A stretch of 43,138 bases of DNA from an uncultured cyanobacterium (GCA_913047395.1 CAJWUF010000001.1:82767-125904); one strand, 5' to 3'; counted from the first letter of the stretch, positions 25,451-33,822 are shown. Notes: generated from the sequence alone by a model not told the origin. Program-made: numbers and translations.

Positions 25451-26524
25451 ATGGCGCCGCCAAGCCTTACCAAGCTCGCTTACCAGACCCTTCAACAGAG
25501 CAAGACTCTGGCGGGCCTGGCCCACAAAGAAGTGAGCACAAAGCTGATGGAACTGCTGGCCCCTGGAGCCATGCCCAGCATTGAAAAGGTTCCAGCAGAA
25601 ATGCTCAAGGAGCTGCGCCGCTCAATGACTGATCTCGAGCAAATCGACTGGCAAGAAGCCGAGCAAGGCATTTACCCAAAAACGCAACTCTTCGATGCCC
25701 CTTGGCTGGAATGGGCACAGCGATACCCATTTGTCTGGCTAGATCTTCCCTCAACCTGGCAGCGGCGCCGGGCCCACAACATCCACGATTTACCAAATGA
25801 AGTTGATCCAGAGATCTATCCCGATTACTACCTACAAAACTTTCATCATCAAACCGATGGCTACTTGAGCGACCATTCCGCTGAGCTCTATGACCTGCAA
25901 GTTGAGATCCTCTTCAATGGCACAGCAGATGCCATGCGCAGAAGGGTTTTAGCACCTCTCAAGCGAGGGCTGAAACGTTTCCAACTCCGCAATCCCTCCA
26001 ATCTTCGGGTGCTGGATGTGGCAACTGGTACAGGCCGTACCCTGCAGCAAATCCGCAGCGCTCTACCCAAAGTAGAACTGCTGGGCTTAGATCTCTCGGC
26101 TGCCTACCTAAGACAGGCCGCTCGCTCTCTCAACCGCCGCCCAGGAGAACTAGCCCAACTGGTGCGCGGCAATGCCGAAAAGCTGCCATTTGCCAATGGC
26201 AGCATGCAAGCTGTCACTTGCGTTTTTCTGCTTCACGAATTGCCGAGCTCCGCGCGTCAGAACGTTCTTAACGAATGCTGGCGCGTACTTGAGCCAGGAG
26301 GAGTTCTTGTACTGGCCGATTCCATACAGATTGATGACTCACCACAATTCAGTACAGCGATGGAAAACTTCCGGCGAATATTCCATGAGCCTTACTACCG
26401 CGATTACATCACCGACAATATTGATGAGCGACTAAAGAACATCGGCTTTGAGGGTGTAATGGCAGAATCTCACTTCATGACAAGAGTTTGGACAGGTAGT
26501 AAACCACTCAGCGACGAAACTTAA
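25451..26524 (+). CDS. SAM-dependent class I methyltransferase
   Basis: 357 aa from ATG 25451 (MAPPSLTKLAYQTLQQSKTL); the track start at 25352 is TTG and runs through the hairpin. The N-terminal 200 residues are family-specific (WAQRYPFVWLDLPSTWQRRR, then YPDYYLQNFHHQTDGYLS), followed by a Rossmann methyltransferase domain: motif I VLDVATGTGRTL, acidic motif II LLGLDLS, motif IV AVTCVFLLHELP and a UbiE-like WRVLEPGGVLVLADS. Substrate unknown; the HHQTDGYLS region is typical of cyanobacterial proteins annotated as UbiE/COQ5-like methyltransferases. Stands alone. Confidence 0.88.
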   Translation: MAPPSLTKLAYQTLQQSKTLAGLAHKEVSTKLMELLAPGAMPSIEKVPAEMLKELRRSMTDLEQIDWQEAEQGIYPKTQLFDAPWLEWAQRYPFVWLDLPSTWQRRRAHNIHDLPNEVDPEIYPDYYLQNFHHQTDGYLSDHSAELYDLQVEILFNGTADAMRRRVLAPLKRGLKRFQLRNPSNLRVLDVATGTGRTLQQIRSALPKVELLGLDLSAAYLRQAARSLNRRPGELAQLVRGNAEKLPFANGSMQAVTCVFLLHELPSSARQNVLNECWRVLEPGGVLVLADSIQIDDSPQFSTAMENFRRIFHEPYYRDYITDNIDERLKNIGFEGVMAESHFMTRVWTGSKPLSDET

Positions 26525-26623
26525 ACGGATTCCCTGACACGCTCTCATACCTATGGGTGTTTAACACATAATTTGCGCACATTCGGTGCCTAACTCCGTG
26601 CATTTCTTCTCTGAAGGGTCATC

Positions 26624-26944
26624 ATGAGCAATCCCTTCCGGTTGCGGTGGTTAGAGGGTTGGACCTTCCAAATTGTTTTTATGGAAGGCAAAGTGCAAAT
26701 TGAGGCTCATGGTTTTGGTATCTGTCTACATACACCATTGCTAGCCAATGAAAGCCCACGTACAGCGGCAGATCGGCTCGTACTTGCAGAGGATCAGCGA
26801 CGACGCAGCCTGCACAATGCTTGGATTCGCGGCCAAGGAATTCCACAACCAGCTGAAATGCCACTACCTCCACTAGAGCAAGCCATTCCTGATAGCCCAA
26901 CATCCCTAGTTGTGGTGAAGCAGGAAGTTCCAATAGGAGTCTAA
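26624..26944 (+). CDS. Hypothetical protein, 106 aa
   Basis: Not recognised. ATG 26624 is preceded by GAAGGG, a usable Shine-Dalgarno. The N-terminal half is beta-rich with aromatic residues (FRLRWLEGWTFQIVFMEGKV), followed by a helical charged segment (TAADRLVLAEDQRRRSLH) and a proline-rich tail. No membrane span. It has its own upstream gap of 99 bp and converges with the 89-aa gene 20 bp away. Looks like a conserved picocyanobacterial unknown. Confidence 0.7.
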   Translation: MSNPFRLRWLEGWTFQIVFMEGKVQIEAHGFGICLHTPLLANESPRTAADRLVLAEDQRRRSLHNAWIRGQGIPQPAEMPLPPLEQAIPDSPTSLVVVKQEVPIGV

Positions 26945-26964
26945 ATCCAATCCCACGCCAGGAG

Positions 26965-27234
26965 TCAGCGCTGACTGAGCCACCAACCAAGAGCAAGTGC
27001 TGGTCCACCCCAACGCAATGCCCGCCACAGCCATTCCCCAGACGGCTGTGGCCGCAACCACCCCTCTAATGGCATTTCCATAATCTGACGCGCCAAATGC
27101 TGCCTTTGCCTGCTCCGCCGAGCATGCAAAGACTGAGAAAAGCTTGCAGATCGCTCCTGACGCTGCCCTTGAAGCATCAACCTGGATACTCCATGCAACC
27201 AGCGAAGCGGAATCTGGCGTGGCTTTCTCGCCAT
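26965..27234 (-). CDS. Small basic protein with C-terminal membrane helix, 89 aa
   Basis: Not recognised. Very basic N-terminal 55 residues (MARKPRQIPLRWLHG; SLHARRSRQRQHLARQ), then a tryptophan-rich C-terminal helix (LWRALRWGGPALALGWWLSQ) that could anchor it in the membrane, leaving the basic part in the cytoplasm. Start ATG 27234; divergent from the DUF6439-like gene 54 bp away. Confidence 0.6.
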   Translation of the reverse strand: MARKPRQIPLRWLHGVSRLMLQGQRQERSASFSQSLHARRSRQRQHLARQIMEMPLEGWLRPQPSGEWLWRALRWGGPALALGWWLSQR

Positions 27235-27288
27235 TTAGATGGCTTGAATTAACTCAAGCAAAATAGACCAAGTGATCCGCAGATAACG

Positions 27289-27543
27289 ATGGAAAGCAAA
27301 CAACCTGAATGGCCGCTTGAAGCCCAGCGTCAAGCCAAAGAGCTTCATGCTCAGCTGAGCATCAATGATCAAAACTGGCATCAACTAAAAGGAGATGCCG
27401 ATCACCGCGCTGCAGAACTCTTGGCTGCAGCCTTAGTGCAACTTCTTCAAGGGGGAAAGCGCAGCGATGTTGAGGCCCTTACCGATCAGGGCCTGCGCTG
27501 GATCAGACGAGAACTAAAAGCACCAGGCTGCGGTAGAAAATAA
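27289..27543 (+). CDS. Small helical protein, DUF6439-like, 84 aa
   Basis: MESKQPEWPLEAQRQAKELH opens an almost entirely helical protein (HRAAELLAAALVQLLQGGKR, then a final amphipathic helix ending APGCGRK). It resembles a small uncharacterised cyanobacterial family (DUF6439 by recollection). No membrane span, no catalytic motif. A large hairpin follows 16 bp after its stop. Confidence 0.7.
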   Translation: MESKQPEWPLEAQRQAKELHAQLSINDQNWHQLKGDADHRAAELLAAALVQLLQGGKRSDVEALTDQGLRWIRRELKAPGCGRK

Positions 27544-27559
27544 ACACTTGGGCAACAAC

Positions 27560-27614
27560 TAAGGCGCTTGAAGCATTGGCTCTACTGCACTACTACAGCT
27601 TCAAACGCGCCTTA
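27560..27614. repeat. Long hairpin after the 84-aa gene
   Basis: TAAGGCGC (27560-27567) pairs perfectly with GCGCCTTA (27607-27614) and TTGAAGC (27568-27574) with GCTTCAA (27598-27604), separated only by a 2-nt bulge (AC). Fifteen bp of stem with a 23-nt loop. No U-tract follows. Confidence 0.65.
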
Positions 27615-27725
27615 TCTAATTCCTGATCTGGCTATTGGCTCCCTGTAGCGATCGAGAAGACCCCAAGCACAAAAACAGACAGATCCTCCATTGCCGGTTA
27701 GAACGGGTGTACCAGAGGAGGCGAG

Positions 27726-28025
27726 GTGGGCGCTATCTCTAAGACAGCAGCAGCAAGCCCAGATCTTTTAACTGAAGAGTCAATCTTCCTTACTGTTGCC
27801 AGTGGAGATGTGGTGATCGTTGAAGAAAACCAAGGGCATACTCAAGAGAACTGGTGGATGGGAGAAATTATTCACATTGTTTCTGGAGCTAGAGGAGCTG
27901 AGCCGTCCCTCTTCCAGGTGGCATGTATCGATACAGGTGCAATTAAAACTGTAAATGCTGATCAAGTAACAAAGGTGGTCCAATCAGCCAACTCACAACA
28001 TAAAGAATGCATGCGCTTTAACTAA
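27726..28025 (+). CDS. DUF3104 family protein, 99 aa
   Basis: GTG start with GAGGCGAGG just upstream. The core FLTVASGDVVIVEENQG, then ENWWMGEIIHI and FQVACIDTGAIKTVNADQVT is the DUF3104 pattern, an SH3-like beta barrel I know as an expanded family in Prochlorococcus and marine Synechococcus. Function unknown. The first 17 residues and the C-terminal tail are variable. Stands between two hairpin elements. Confidence 0.8.
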   Translation: MGAISKTAAASPDLLTEESIFLTVASGDVVIVEENQGHTQENWWMGEIIHIVSGARGAEPSLFQVACIDTGAIKTVNADQVTKVVQSANSQHKECMRFN

Positions 28026-28139
28026 TCGCCAATACAACACCTAAACAACCCTTCAAGATCGTTATAGTATAGATGAGAAAGAGCAGTATTCCGAGTTGAG
28101 ACAACTGATCCGATAACAGGTCTAACCTTCGATGCCGGT

Positions 28140-28403
28140 TTGATACCAAATGTCAGTGCTTCGCTTGGAATAGGCGCAACGCTTCCTCTTCCGAGACCAT
28201 TTCATGTAGGAATTACTGTCGCAAGTATCAATGCTGATTATAAAATGCCGGCCACCTTTGAATTTGACCCAAATGGGGCAGATCTCGTTATCAAAAACAT
28301 GATAGGTGCAAGTGCTGATTTACTTGAAACGTCTTGGACTGATGGCTGGCACTTTGAACTTGCTGAAACCACACTATCAACAACAACAATACCTTTTGCA
28401 TAA
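28140..28403 (+). CDS. Hypothetical beta-rich protein, possibly truncated or frameshifted
   Basis: Not recognised. Only a TTG start (28140) gives 87 aa, but coding-like sequence continues upstream in the same frame to 28077 (VETTDPITGLTFDAGL), after a TGA. An ATG at 28073 in the next frame (MRKSSIPS) would join this reading by a 1-nt shift, so the gene may be frameshifted. The visible part is rich in beta-type residues and ends TTLSTTTIPFA. No membrane span. A hairpin lies 30 bp after the stop. Confidence 0.4.
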   Translation: MIPNVSASLGIGATLPLPRPFHVGITVASINADYKMPATFEFDPNGADLVIKNMIGASADLLETSWTDGWHFELAETTLSTTTIPFA

Positions 28404-28432
28404 GCCTCATTAGATTTACAGTTGCTTCACAT

Positions 28433-28465
28433 GACAGGCTCAATAGGCTATCTATTCAGCCTGTC
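28433..28465. terminator. Hairpin between convergent genes, possible bidirectional terminator
   Basis: GACAGGCT pairs with AGCCTGTC (8 bp), then after one C-C mismatch AATAG pairs with CTATT (5 bp) around loop GCTAT. It sits between a plus-strand and a minus-strand gene end, where a bidirectional terminator would be expected, but it lacks a U-run on both sides. Confidence 0.5.
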
Positions 28466-28534
28466 GCATAATTAAGCTACAAGAATAATCTAATATTCTG
28501 CATTGATTATGGTCAGCAAAATAATTAAATGCCG

Positions 28535-29023
28535 TCAACTTGATTTGCTATCAACGGCATTGATCGCCTTGGAACGACGGCAAGCAAGTTGTAAACGATT
28601 GCCGCGACGACTCCAACGCACATCATCAAAACATTGATGGATCAGAAATAATCCACGACCACTATTTGCCTCCAAATGGGCTGGAAGACAGCCAACTCGA
28701 GCTTTGTTCGGCACACCGATCCCTTCATCCTGGATCTGCCAGATCATCCAGTTAGGCGTAAAAATTCGACGAACCCTAAGCGATTTGCATGGATCTCCGG
28801 CATTGCCATGTTGCACTGCATTGACTAAGGCCTCCTGAAGCCCTAACTGAAGGCGATGGCAGGTGTCCTGACAATCAACGGGCTCAAGCAATATCTCCAA
28901 CAACGGAGTTAGCTGCAAGGTAGAAGGAAGGGTGAAATCGGCCCAACGAAACTGTGGTGCAACCCCTAACGGGCTTTCGCCAAAAAGATTTCTTGCAGCT
29001 GTCAATGACCAGGAAGGCATCAA
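28535..29023 (-). CDS. RsbW/SpoIIAB-like anti-sigma serine kinase
   Basis: GHKL-type ATPase domain protein, 162 aa. N-box QEALVNAVQHGN, G1 box DEGIGVPN and G2 box SGRGLFLI are in order and intact. In other bacteria such proteins phosphorylate anti-sigma factor antagonists or bind sigma factors in stress pathways. The partner is not encoded nearby. Met1 or Met2 can start; the first 40 residues are unlike the rest of the domain. Confidence 0.85.
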   Translation of the reverse strand: MMPSWSLTAARNLFGESPLGVAPQFRWADFTLPSTLQLTPLLEILLEPVDCQDTCHRLQLGLQEALVNAVQHGNAGDPCKSLRVRRIFTPNWMIWQIQDEGIGVPNKARVGCLPAHLEANSGRGLFLIHQCFDDVRWSRRGNRLQLACRRSKAINAVDSKSS

Positions 29024-29095
29024 GACTGCTTAGACCTGCTTTGAACATAACCTTTCGCGCGTTCAACGCCATTGAATTCAGCAGGAGAACCTCAA

Positions 29096-29812
29096 CTAAC
29101 GGCGTGCAACAAGTGATGGATGATTGAGAACCGCATCCATCAAGCGGACACCCCGCAGCTGATTAATTAAAGGCATGTGCCCCTCAGGGGCCAAAAGAGA
29201 CCAGGTAAAGGATCCTGGATAGCGCGTCCAAGTCCCCTCTTTTTTCCAGCCGATACGAGACCAGAGGCTGTGATAACGACCATCTAGAGCATTTAATAAG
29301 CGAGCCTGAGCTGTAAAGCCAAACCTTCCCTGGGAATAAGCAGTCCAAAGGCGATCCAAGGTAACCAAATCAAGGCCATCGATCGAAGCCACCTCGCTGA
29401 AATAAACGTAACCACGCTGTTCAGCTCCAGGTCCTGCAAGCTTGCGCAGCGTTGCACTGGTAAAGCGATCAGCCTCCTCTAAGCGCTCTTCTAGGAGATC
29501 ACTCTGCAAAGCGCCATAGTCAATACCCACAGCAGAAGGAGTCGCAAACCAACCACTGGAATCGCTACTGAGCAAACTAGTCACTGCCTGCGGCTGATGC
29601 CGCTGAAGCACTTGCAATATCCAACCTGCAGCCCAGTCGTCTCCTTCCGGGTCAAAAGAGGCAAGGACAGCACTTCCAAGCGCAGCAAGCTCTTCTGCCC
29701 GTTCTTCCACAGGCTTAATAAGGCTCAGTCGCTGACGCGATGAACCACTACTGAATCGCTCAAGCAGTTGTTCAACACTGAGGTTGGTAGCAGGGGAGGG
29801 ACCGGAGAGCAT
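29096..29812 (-). CDS. gun4: Gun4, activator of magnesium chelatase
   Basis: Binds protoporphyrin IX and Mg-protoporphyrin IX and stimulates Mg-chelatase in chlorophyll synthesis. 238 aa: an N-terminal helical-repeat domain of about 85 residues (HEAT-like) and the GUN4 core, with YGALQSDLLEERLEEADRFT, DLVTLDRLWTAYSQGRFGFT and SRIGWKKEGTW, all characteristic. Same size as Synechocystis Gun4. Divergent from the selU gene, with 39 bp between starts. The gene downstream on the same strand is the RsbW-like kinase, 72 bp away. Confidence 0.95.
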   Translation of the reverse strand: MLSGPSPATNLSVEQLLERFSSGSSRQRLSLIKPVEERAEELAALGSAVLASFDPEGDDWAAGWILQVLQRHQPQAVTSLLSSDSSGWFATPSAVGIDYGALQSDLLEERLEEADRFTSATLRKLAGPGAEQRGYVYFSEVASIDGLDLVTLDRLWTAYSQGRFGFTAQARLLNALDGRYHSLWSRIGWKKEGTWTRYPGSFTWSLLAPEGHMPLINQLRGVRLMDAVLNHPSLVARR

Positions 29813-29851
29813 GAATCTAAACCGGCTCTTCTGGCTCGGCGCTGGCCCACT

Positions 29852-30925
29852 ATGTCAGGAATGGGTACCCCAACTACTTACTCGATAGAAAGATTCCGTC
29901 AGGCCACTGGGCCCATCGTGGACGTGCGTAGTCCTAGTGAATTCAGCAAGGGCCACTGGCCAGGCGCAATCAACCTTGCCCTATTCAGCGATGATCAACG
30001 GGCTGCAGTCGGCACTACTTACAAGCAAAAGGGTCGTCACCAAGCAATCAGGTTGGGACTAGAGATCACAGGTCCAAAGCTAACAACACTGGCTGACACC
30101 CTGGAGGGACTCAGGAAAAAGGCAACAACAGAATCACAAGATGCCTCTGCAGCTGATCTACGGATTTACTGTTGGCGTGGTGGCATGCGCTCTGCAAGCA
30201 TTGCCTGGCTGGCAGATCTGCTTGATCTAAAGCCTGTGCTTTTAGAGGGTGGATACAAAAGCTATCGGCGCTGGGTGCTGCAACAATTTGAGAAACCCTG
30301 GCCCCTGCGACTACTAGGAGGACGCACAGGTACAGGCAAGACTGATCTACTTATCGCCCTGGAGAAGCGAGGGGTTGCAGTAGTCAATCTTGAAGGTCTA
30401 GCTAACCATCGAGGTAGCAGCTTCGGGGGGCTGGGCTTACCGCCACAACCAAGCAGCGAACACTACGAAAACCAGCTTGCTGAAGCTCTACAACGCTGCC
30501 AATCCACTACTAATTCAGAAATCTGGCTAGAAGCAGAAAGTTCACAAGTAGGTCGCTGCAGAATCCCCCGAGCTCTTTTCCAACAGATGCAAATAGCACC
30601 AGTGCTGGAGATCAGCAGGTCACTTAAAGAACGGGTGGATCAACTTGTTGATGTTTATAGCCAGCATGGAAGTGAGGCTCTTAAAGAAGCCACCGAACGC
30701 ATCAGCCGCCGTTTAGGCCCACAACGCACACGAGAGGCCTTAGAAGCAATAAGCATTGAGGACTGGGACCATGCCTGTCGCGCCATGCTGGATTATTACG
30801 ACCGCTGCTATGACCATGAACTCTCAAGGGCCCCGCAAAGGCATAGCGTGGATCTTTCCGGACTCAAAGTAGCCAAGGCCGCGGAGCTCCTAATTGACCA
30901 ACAGCTTGTGAGGCCAGGTACTTAG
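29852..30925 (+). CDS. selU: tRNA 2-selenouridine synthase (rhodanese plus P-loop)
   Basis: Replaces sulfur by selenium at 2-thiouridine-34 of tRNAs through a geranylated intermediate; also called mnmH or ybbB. 357 aa from ATG 29852 ([15 protein letters not shown]); the track start at 29768 overlaps gun4. The N-terminal rhodanese domain contains FVDVR-type [17 protein letters not shown] and the catalytic Cys in [10 protein letters not shown], then the P-loop [12 protein letters not shown] and the family-specific [11 protein letters not shown]. All key residues are present. selD is not in this window, so whether selenium or only geranyl chemistry is used is open. Confidence 0.93.
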   Translation: MSGMGTPTTYSIERFRQATGPIVDVRSPSEFSKGHWPGAINLALFSDDQRAAVGTTYKQKGRHQAIRLGLEITGPKLTTLADTLEGLRKKATTESQDASAADLRIYCWRGGMRSASIAWLADLLDLKPVLLEGGYKSYRRWVLQQFEKPWPLRLLGGRTGTGKTDLLIALEKRGVAVVNLEGLANHRGSSFGGLGLPPQPSSEHYENQLAEALQRCQSTTNSEIWLEAESSQVGRCRIPRALFQQMQIAPVLEISRSLKERVDQLVDVYSQHGSEALKEATERISRRLGPQRTREALEAISIEDWDHACRAMLDYYDRCYDHELSRAPQRHSVDLSGLKVAKAAELLIDQQLVRPGT

Positions 30926-30977
30926 CCACGGCTGGGTATCCGGTCCACGTAAGATTTACTTTTTGTCGCAGCGATCC

Positions 30978-31331
30978 ATGGCTCAAGCGAACAAAGCTGC
31001 GGCAATCCAGTTCACGCGCGGCATAGATGAACCGATCATTCCTGATATCCGACTAACACGCAGCAATGACGGTCGCACCGGTAGGGCTCTTTTCGTCTTT
31101 GAGCAGCCCGAAATTATGGCCCCAGAAACTTGGGCAAGTATCACCGGCATGCTCATGATCGATGAAGAAGGTGAAATCTCTACTCGCGAGGTGAATGCTC
31201 GTTTTGTAAACGGCCAACCAAGCGCACTTGAAGCTATTTATGTCTGGAAATCAGAAGAGGATTTTGAGCGCTTCATGCGCTTTGCTAAACGCTATGCCAA
31301 TTGCCACGGGATGGGCTACTCGGGGAACTAA
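30978..31331 (+). CDS. psb28: Photosystem II assembly protein Psb28
   Basis: Binds the cytoplasmic face of PSII assembly intermediates (CP47/RC47 complexes) and protects them during assembly. 117 aa from ATG 30978 ([19 protein letters not shown]); the TTG at 30963 is an alternative. Landmarks: [29 protein letters not shown], and [19 protein letters not shown] near the C-terminus. Full length. Followed 33 bp later by the first AI-2E permease; no functional link to it is evident. Confidence 0.95.
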   Translation: MAQANKAAAIQFTRGIDEPIIPDIRLTRSNDGRTGRALFVFEQPEIMAPETWASITGMLMIDEEGEISTREVNARFVNGQPSALEAIYVWKSEEDFERFMRFAKRYANCHGMGYSGN

Positions 31332-31364
31332 CGCGAGAATGTACAGACTGAAGCTAAAGAGCGG

Positions 31365-32447
31365 GTGAAATTCTCCCAATGGCTGGCTCTAGCAGCACTA
31401 GTAGCCGCGGGTGTGCTGCTCTGGAACCTTAGAGAGGTACTGATCAACCTCTTTGCAGGCATTGTTCTAGCCATGGCTCTGTGCACCCTTGTGGGCGAGC
31501 TGCGCTCAAAGAAATCGATGCCACGCTCTTTAGCCCTATTGATCTGCTTGATAGGGCTTGCTGTAGTCGTGAGTGCCGCAATGGCCATTGTGGTGCCCCC
31601 ATTTACCGAACAGTTCCACCAGCTGCTATTACAACTTCCCGCAGCAGCTAAGGAACTCTGGAAGCTGGCTATCGGCGCCATCAACCAAACCTCTGAAATG
31701 GTTTATGGAGTTGACAACAACAAAGGTGAGTGGGAAAAACAACTATTTTCCAATGGATTCAACCCCTTACAAGATGGTTCTGGCTTGGCCTCAGGGCTAA
31801 GTGAAGGGCTTCAAAAACTTCTTGGATTTGCTGGCAACCTCGGCAGTGGCTTGGTGCAACTTCTTTTTGTGTTGGCCATGAGTCTGATGATTGCAATACA
31901 ACCAATGGCATACCGAGAAGTAGCCATCTTGTTATTGCCTTCGTTTTATAGACGGCGGGCCCGCTCAATCCTTAGCCAATGCGGGGAGGCTCTGAGCAGC
32001 TGGATGGTGGGCGTACTAGTCAGTTGCTTTTGCGTAGCACTGCTTGCTGGAATCGGGCTTTCCCTGCTCGGGGTAAAGCTTGTGATGGCCAATGCCCTGC
32101 TGGCCGGTCTACTCAATGTGATCCCAAATGTGGGTCCAACCTTGAGCACCATCTTTCCGATGTCGGTAGCACTACTTGATGCCCCATGGAAAGCCGTTGC
32201 TGTACTTGGGCTCTACGTAGTGATTCAAAACCTGGAAAGTTACGTAATCACGCCATCGGTCATGCAGCATCAGGTGAAATTACTGCCAGGGCTCACCCTC
32301 ACTGCTCAGTTTGTATTCACAGTGGTTTTTGGCCCTCTCGGCCTACTACTAGCGCTGCCACTAGCTGTAGTAATCCAAGTTCTTATCCGCGAAGTGATCA
32401 TCCACGATCTGCTTGATCCCTGGAAAAAGCAGCGGCTAGCTCAATGA
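31365..32447 (+). CDS. AI-2E family transporter (first of a pair)
   Basis: Integral membrane protein, 360 aa, GTG start. Two N-terminal helices, a large loop (about 100-150), then five or six helices. The family is named for TqsA of E. coli (autoinducer-2 export); other members are Na+/H+ antiporters or have unknown roles, so no quorum-sensing function should be assumed. Typical pieces are LLAGLLNVIPNVGPTLSTIF and the C-terminal FGPLGLLLALPLAVVIQVLI. Overlaps the next gene by 4 bp (ATGA). Confidence 0.88.
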   Translation: MKFSQWLALAALVAAGVLLWNLREVLINLFAGIVLAMALCTLVGELRSKKSMPRSLALLICLIGLAVVVSAAMAIVVPPFTEQFHQLLLQLPAAAKELWKLAIGAINQTSEMVYGVDNNKGEWEKQLFSNGFNPLQDGSGLASGLSEGLQKLLGFAGNLGSGLVQLLFVLAMSLMIAIQPMAYREVAILLLPSFYRRRARSILSQCGEALSSWMVGVLVSCFCVALLAGIGLSLLGVKLVMANALLAGLLNVIPNVGPTLSTIFPMSVALLDAPWKAVAVLGLYVVIQNLESYVITPSVMQHQVKLLPGLTLTAQFVFTVVFGPLGLLLALPLAVVIQVLIREVIIHDLLDPWKKQRLAQ

Positions 32448-33445
32448 ATGCCCGCACTCTGTTAGTCGCCCTCACCCTGGTGATGCTGGCGCTGCTCACA
32501 TGGCAATTGCGCTGGGTGCTGCTAGTGCTCTTCGGGGCAGTGGTATTGGCAGTAGCGCTTGATGTGCTGATCGAGAAGCTGCAGAAACGAACCTCATTGC
32601 CTCGCCCCCTTTCACTTGCAGTAGTGCTGTTAGTGCTGCTGATTGTCGGTGGAGTGGTTTTCCAACTACTTGTGCCGGAGTTAATCACCCAGGTGCAGGA
32701 GCTGGGCAATCTCGTGCCAACTGTGATTGAGAAGCTGAAGTCAATGCTCTCTAGCAATCCACGTCTAATCAATCTGGAAGAGTCCTTTACACAACAATTC
32801 AGCTGGGAACGTATTCAGCCTTTGGGCTCTCAATTGCTGGGCTTTGCCGGCGGAGCCGCCAACAGCTTGATTCAGTTGCTTTTGATGAGTCTGCTGGCAG
32901 TGTTACTGGCCTTAGATCCCGGCTCTCACCGCCAAATGGTGATTGCTGTGACACCACGTCCTGCGAGACAGGCGATGGATGAGCTGCTGAATAAATGCCG
33001 AATGGCCCTTGGTGGCTGGCTTACTGGCATGACAATCTCTGCAAGCACTGTGTTTGTGCTCACCTGGGCAGGGCTGGCGCTGCTCAAGGTCCCTCTGGCC
33101 TTATTAAGTGCCTTGTTATGTGGCCTACTTACCTTCGTTCCCACCATTGGTCCAACAGCTGCCACACTGTTACCGCTTTCCCTCGCCCTGCTTACCTCTC
33201 CTGTGCTGATGCTGCAGGTATTAGTGCTGCGGCTGATTTTGCAGAACCTCGAGGCCTTCGTACTTACCCCTCTGTTACTGAGTCGCACAGTAAATCTCTT
33301 GCCGACCGTTGCATTAATGGCTCAACTGAGCTTGGGCGCCTTACTCGGTTTACCAGGCGTATTACTTGCCCTACCCCTTGTAGTGGTTTTGCAAGTGGGT
33401 ATGGAGCAAGTTGTTGTTAAGCAGATCATGGATCGATGGGCATGA
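32444..33445 (+). CDS. AI-2E family transporter (second of a pair)
   Basis: 333 aa, paralogue of the gene before it, with matching topology: two N-terminal helices (VLLVLFGAVVLAVALDVLI), a soluble loop, and a C-terminal group of helices with ALLCGLLTFVPTIGPTAATL and LLGLPGVLLALPLVVVLQ. Slightly shorter because the central loop is reduced. The 4-bp overlap implies coupled translation and perhaps a hetero-oligomer. No substrate can be assigned. Confidence 0.88.
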   Translation: MNARTLLVALTLVMLALLTWQLRWVLLVLFGAVVLAVALDVLIEKLQKRTSLPRPLSLAVVLLVLLIVGGVVFQLLVPELITQVQELGNLVPTVIEKLKSMLSSNPRLINLEESFTQQFSWERIQPLGSQLLGFAGGAANSLIQLLLMSLLAVLLALDPGSHRQMVIAVTPRPARQAMDELLNKCRMALGGWLTGMTISASTVFVLTWAGLALLKVPLALLSALLCGLLTFVPTIGPTAATLLPLSLALLTSPVLMLQVLVLRLILQNLEAFVLTPLLLSRTVNLLPTVALMAQLSLGALLGLPGVLLALPLVVVLQVGMEQVVVKQIMDRWA

Positions 33446-33586
33446 CCTGAAGCCGAAATTGAAATCAAAGCCGTATAAAGATCCGCCAAACGTCCAAAAA
33501 GGGACCAGAGAAAGCCTCTAAACGGAAGTAGCAATATCTCTTGCAAACAGCAATTCATGGGCTTGTAGCATCCAAGGGCTTGAAAA

Positions 33587-33658
33587 CCTGTGAGCAAGAT
33601 CACAGGAAGCAGTGATCCGACTCACTGCATTGGTCGTTAAATAGAGGGAAAATATCAT
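33587..33658 (+). promoter_or_regulatory. Tandem CRP-type operators and promoter
   Basis: Two perfect dyads: CCTGTGA-GCAAGA-TCACAGG (33587-33606), which contains the full CRP consensus TGTGA-N6-TCACA, and GCAGTGA-TCCGAC-TCACTGC (33609-33628), a variant with GTGA-N6-TCAC. Centres are 22 bp apart, two helical turns, so bound dimers would face the same side. TTGGTC (33630-33635) and TATCAT (33653-33658), 17 bp apart, form a promoter right after, with a start near 33665. Likely bound by a Crp/Fnr-family regulator (inference). Confidence 0.6.
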
Positions 33659-33696
33659 CATCGAGGGTGTATCCCTACAAGCAAGCGATCACAAGC

Positions 33697-33822
33697 ATGA
33701 GTCTTTCCGTTGATGGCGTAATTAGCCAATTAGCGAAAAGCACGCAGTTCACATCTTGCCAACCCAAGGATCAGCCATTTACCCCAGTTCAATCCTCTGA
33801 GATGCGCCGAGAAGCCCCATAA
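33697..33822 (+). CDS. Tiny ORF downstream of CRP-type sites, 41 aa
   Basis: ATG 33697 to TAA 33822, below the track cutoff: MSLSVDGVISQLAKSTQFTS, then CQPKDQPFTPVQSSEMRREAP. No membrane span; unknown. It lies about 32 nt after the predicted start of the CRP-type promoter, the only plus-strand ORF in a position to be its product. It overlaps the 3' end of the antisense 77-aa gene by 34 bp. A non-coding RNA from the same promoter is equally possible. Confidence 0.35.
   Translation: MSLSVDGVISQLAKSTQFTSCQPKDQPFTPVQSSEMRREAP

Noticed and set aside
31365-33445. AI-2E transporters read as a quorum-sensing system
   Set aside because: The family name comes from one E. coli member; no luxS or sensor genes are in the window.
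33322-33603. 93-aa ORF on the minus strand over the end of the second AI-2E gene
   Set aside because: Mostly antisense to a well supported gene; the part outside it lacks any conserved look.
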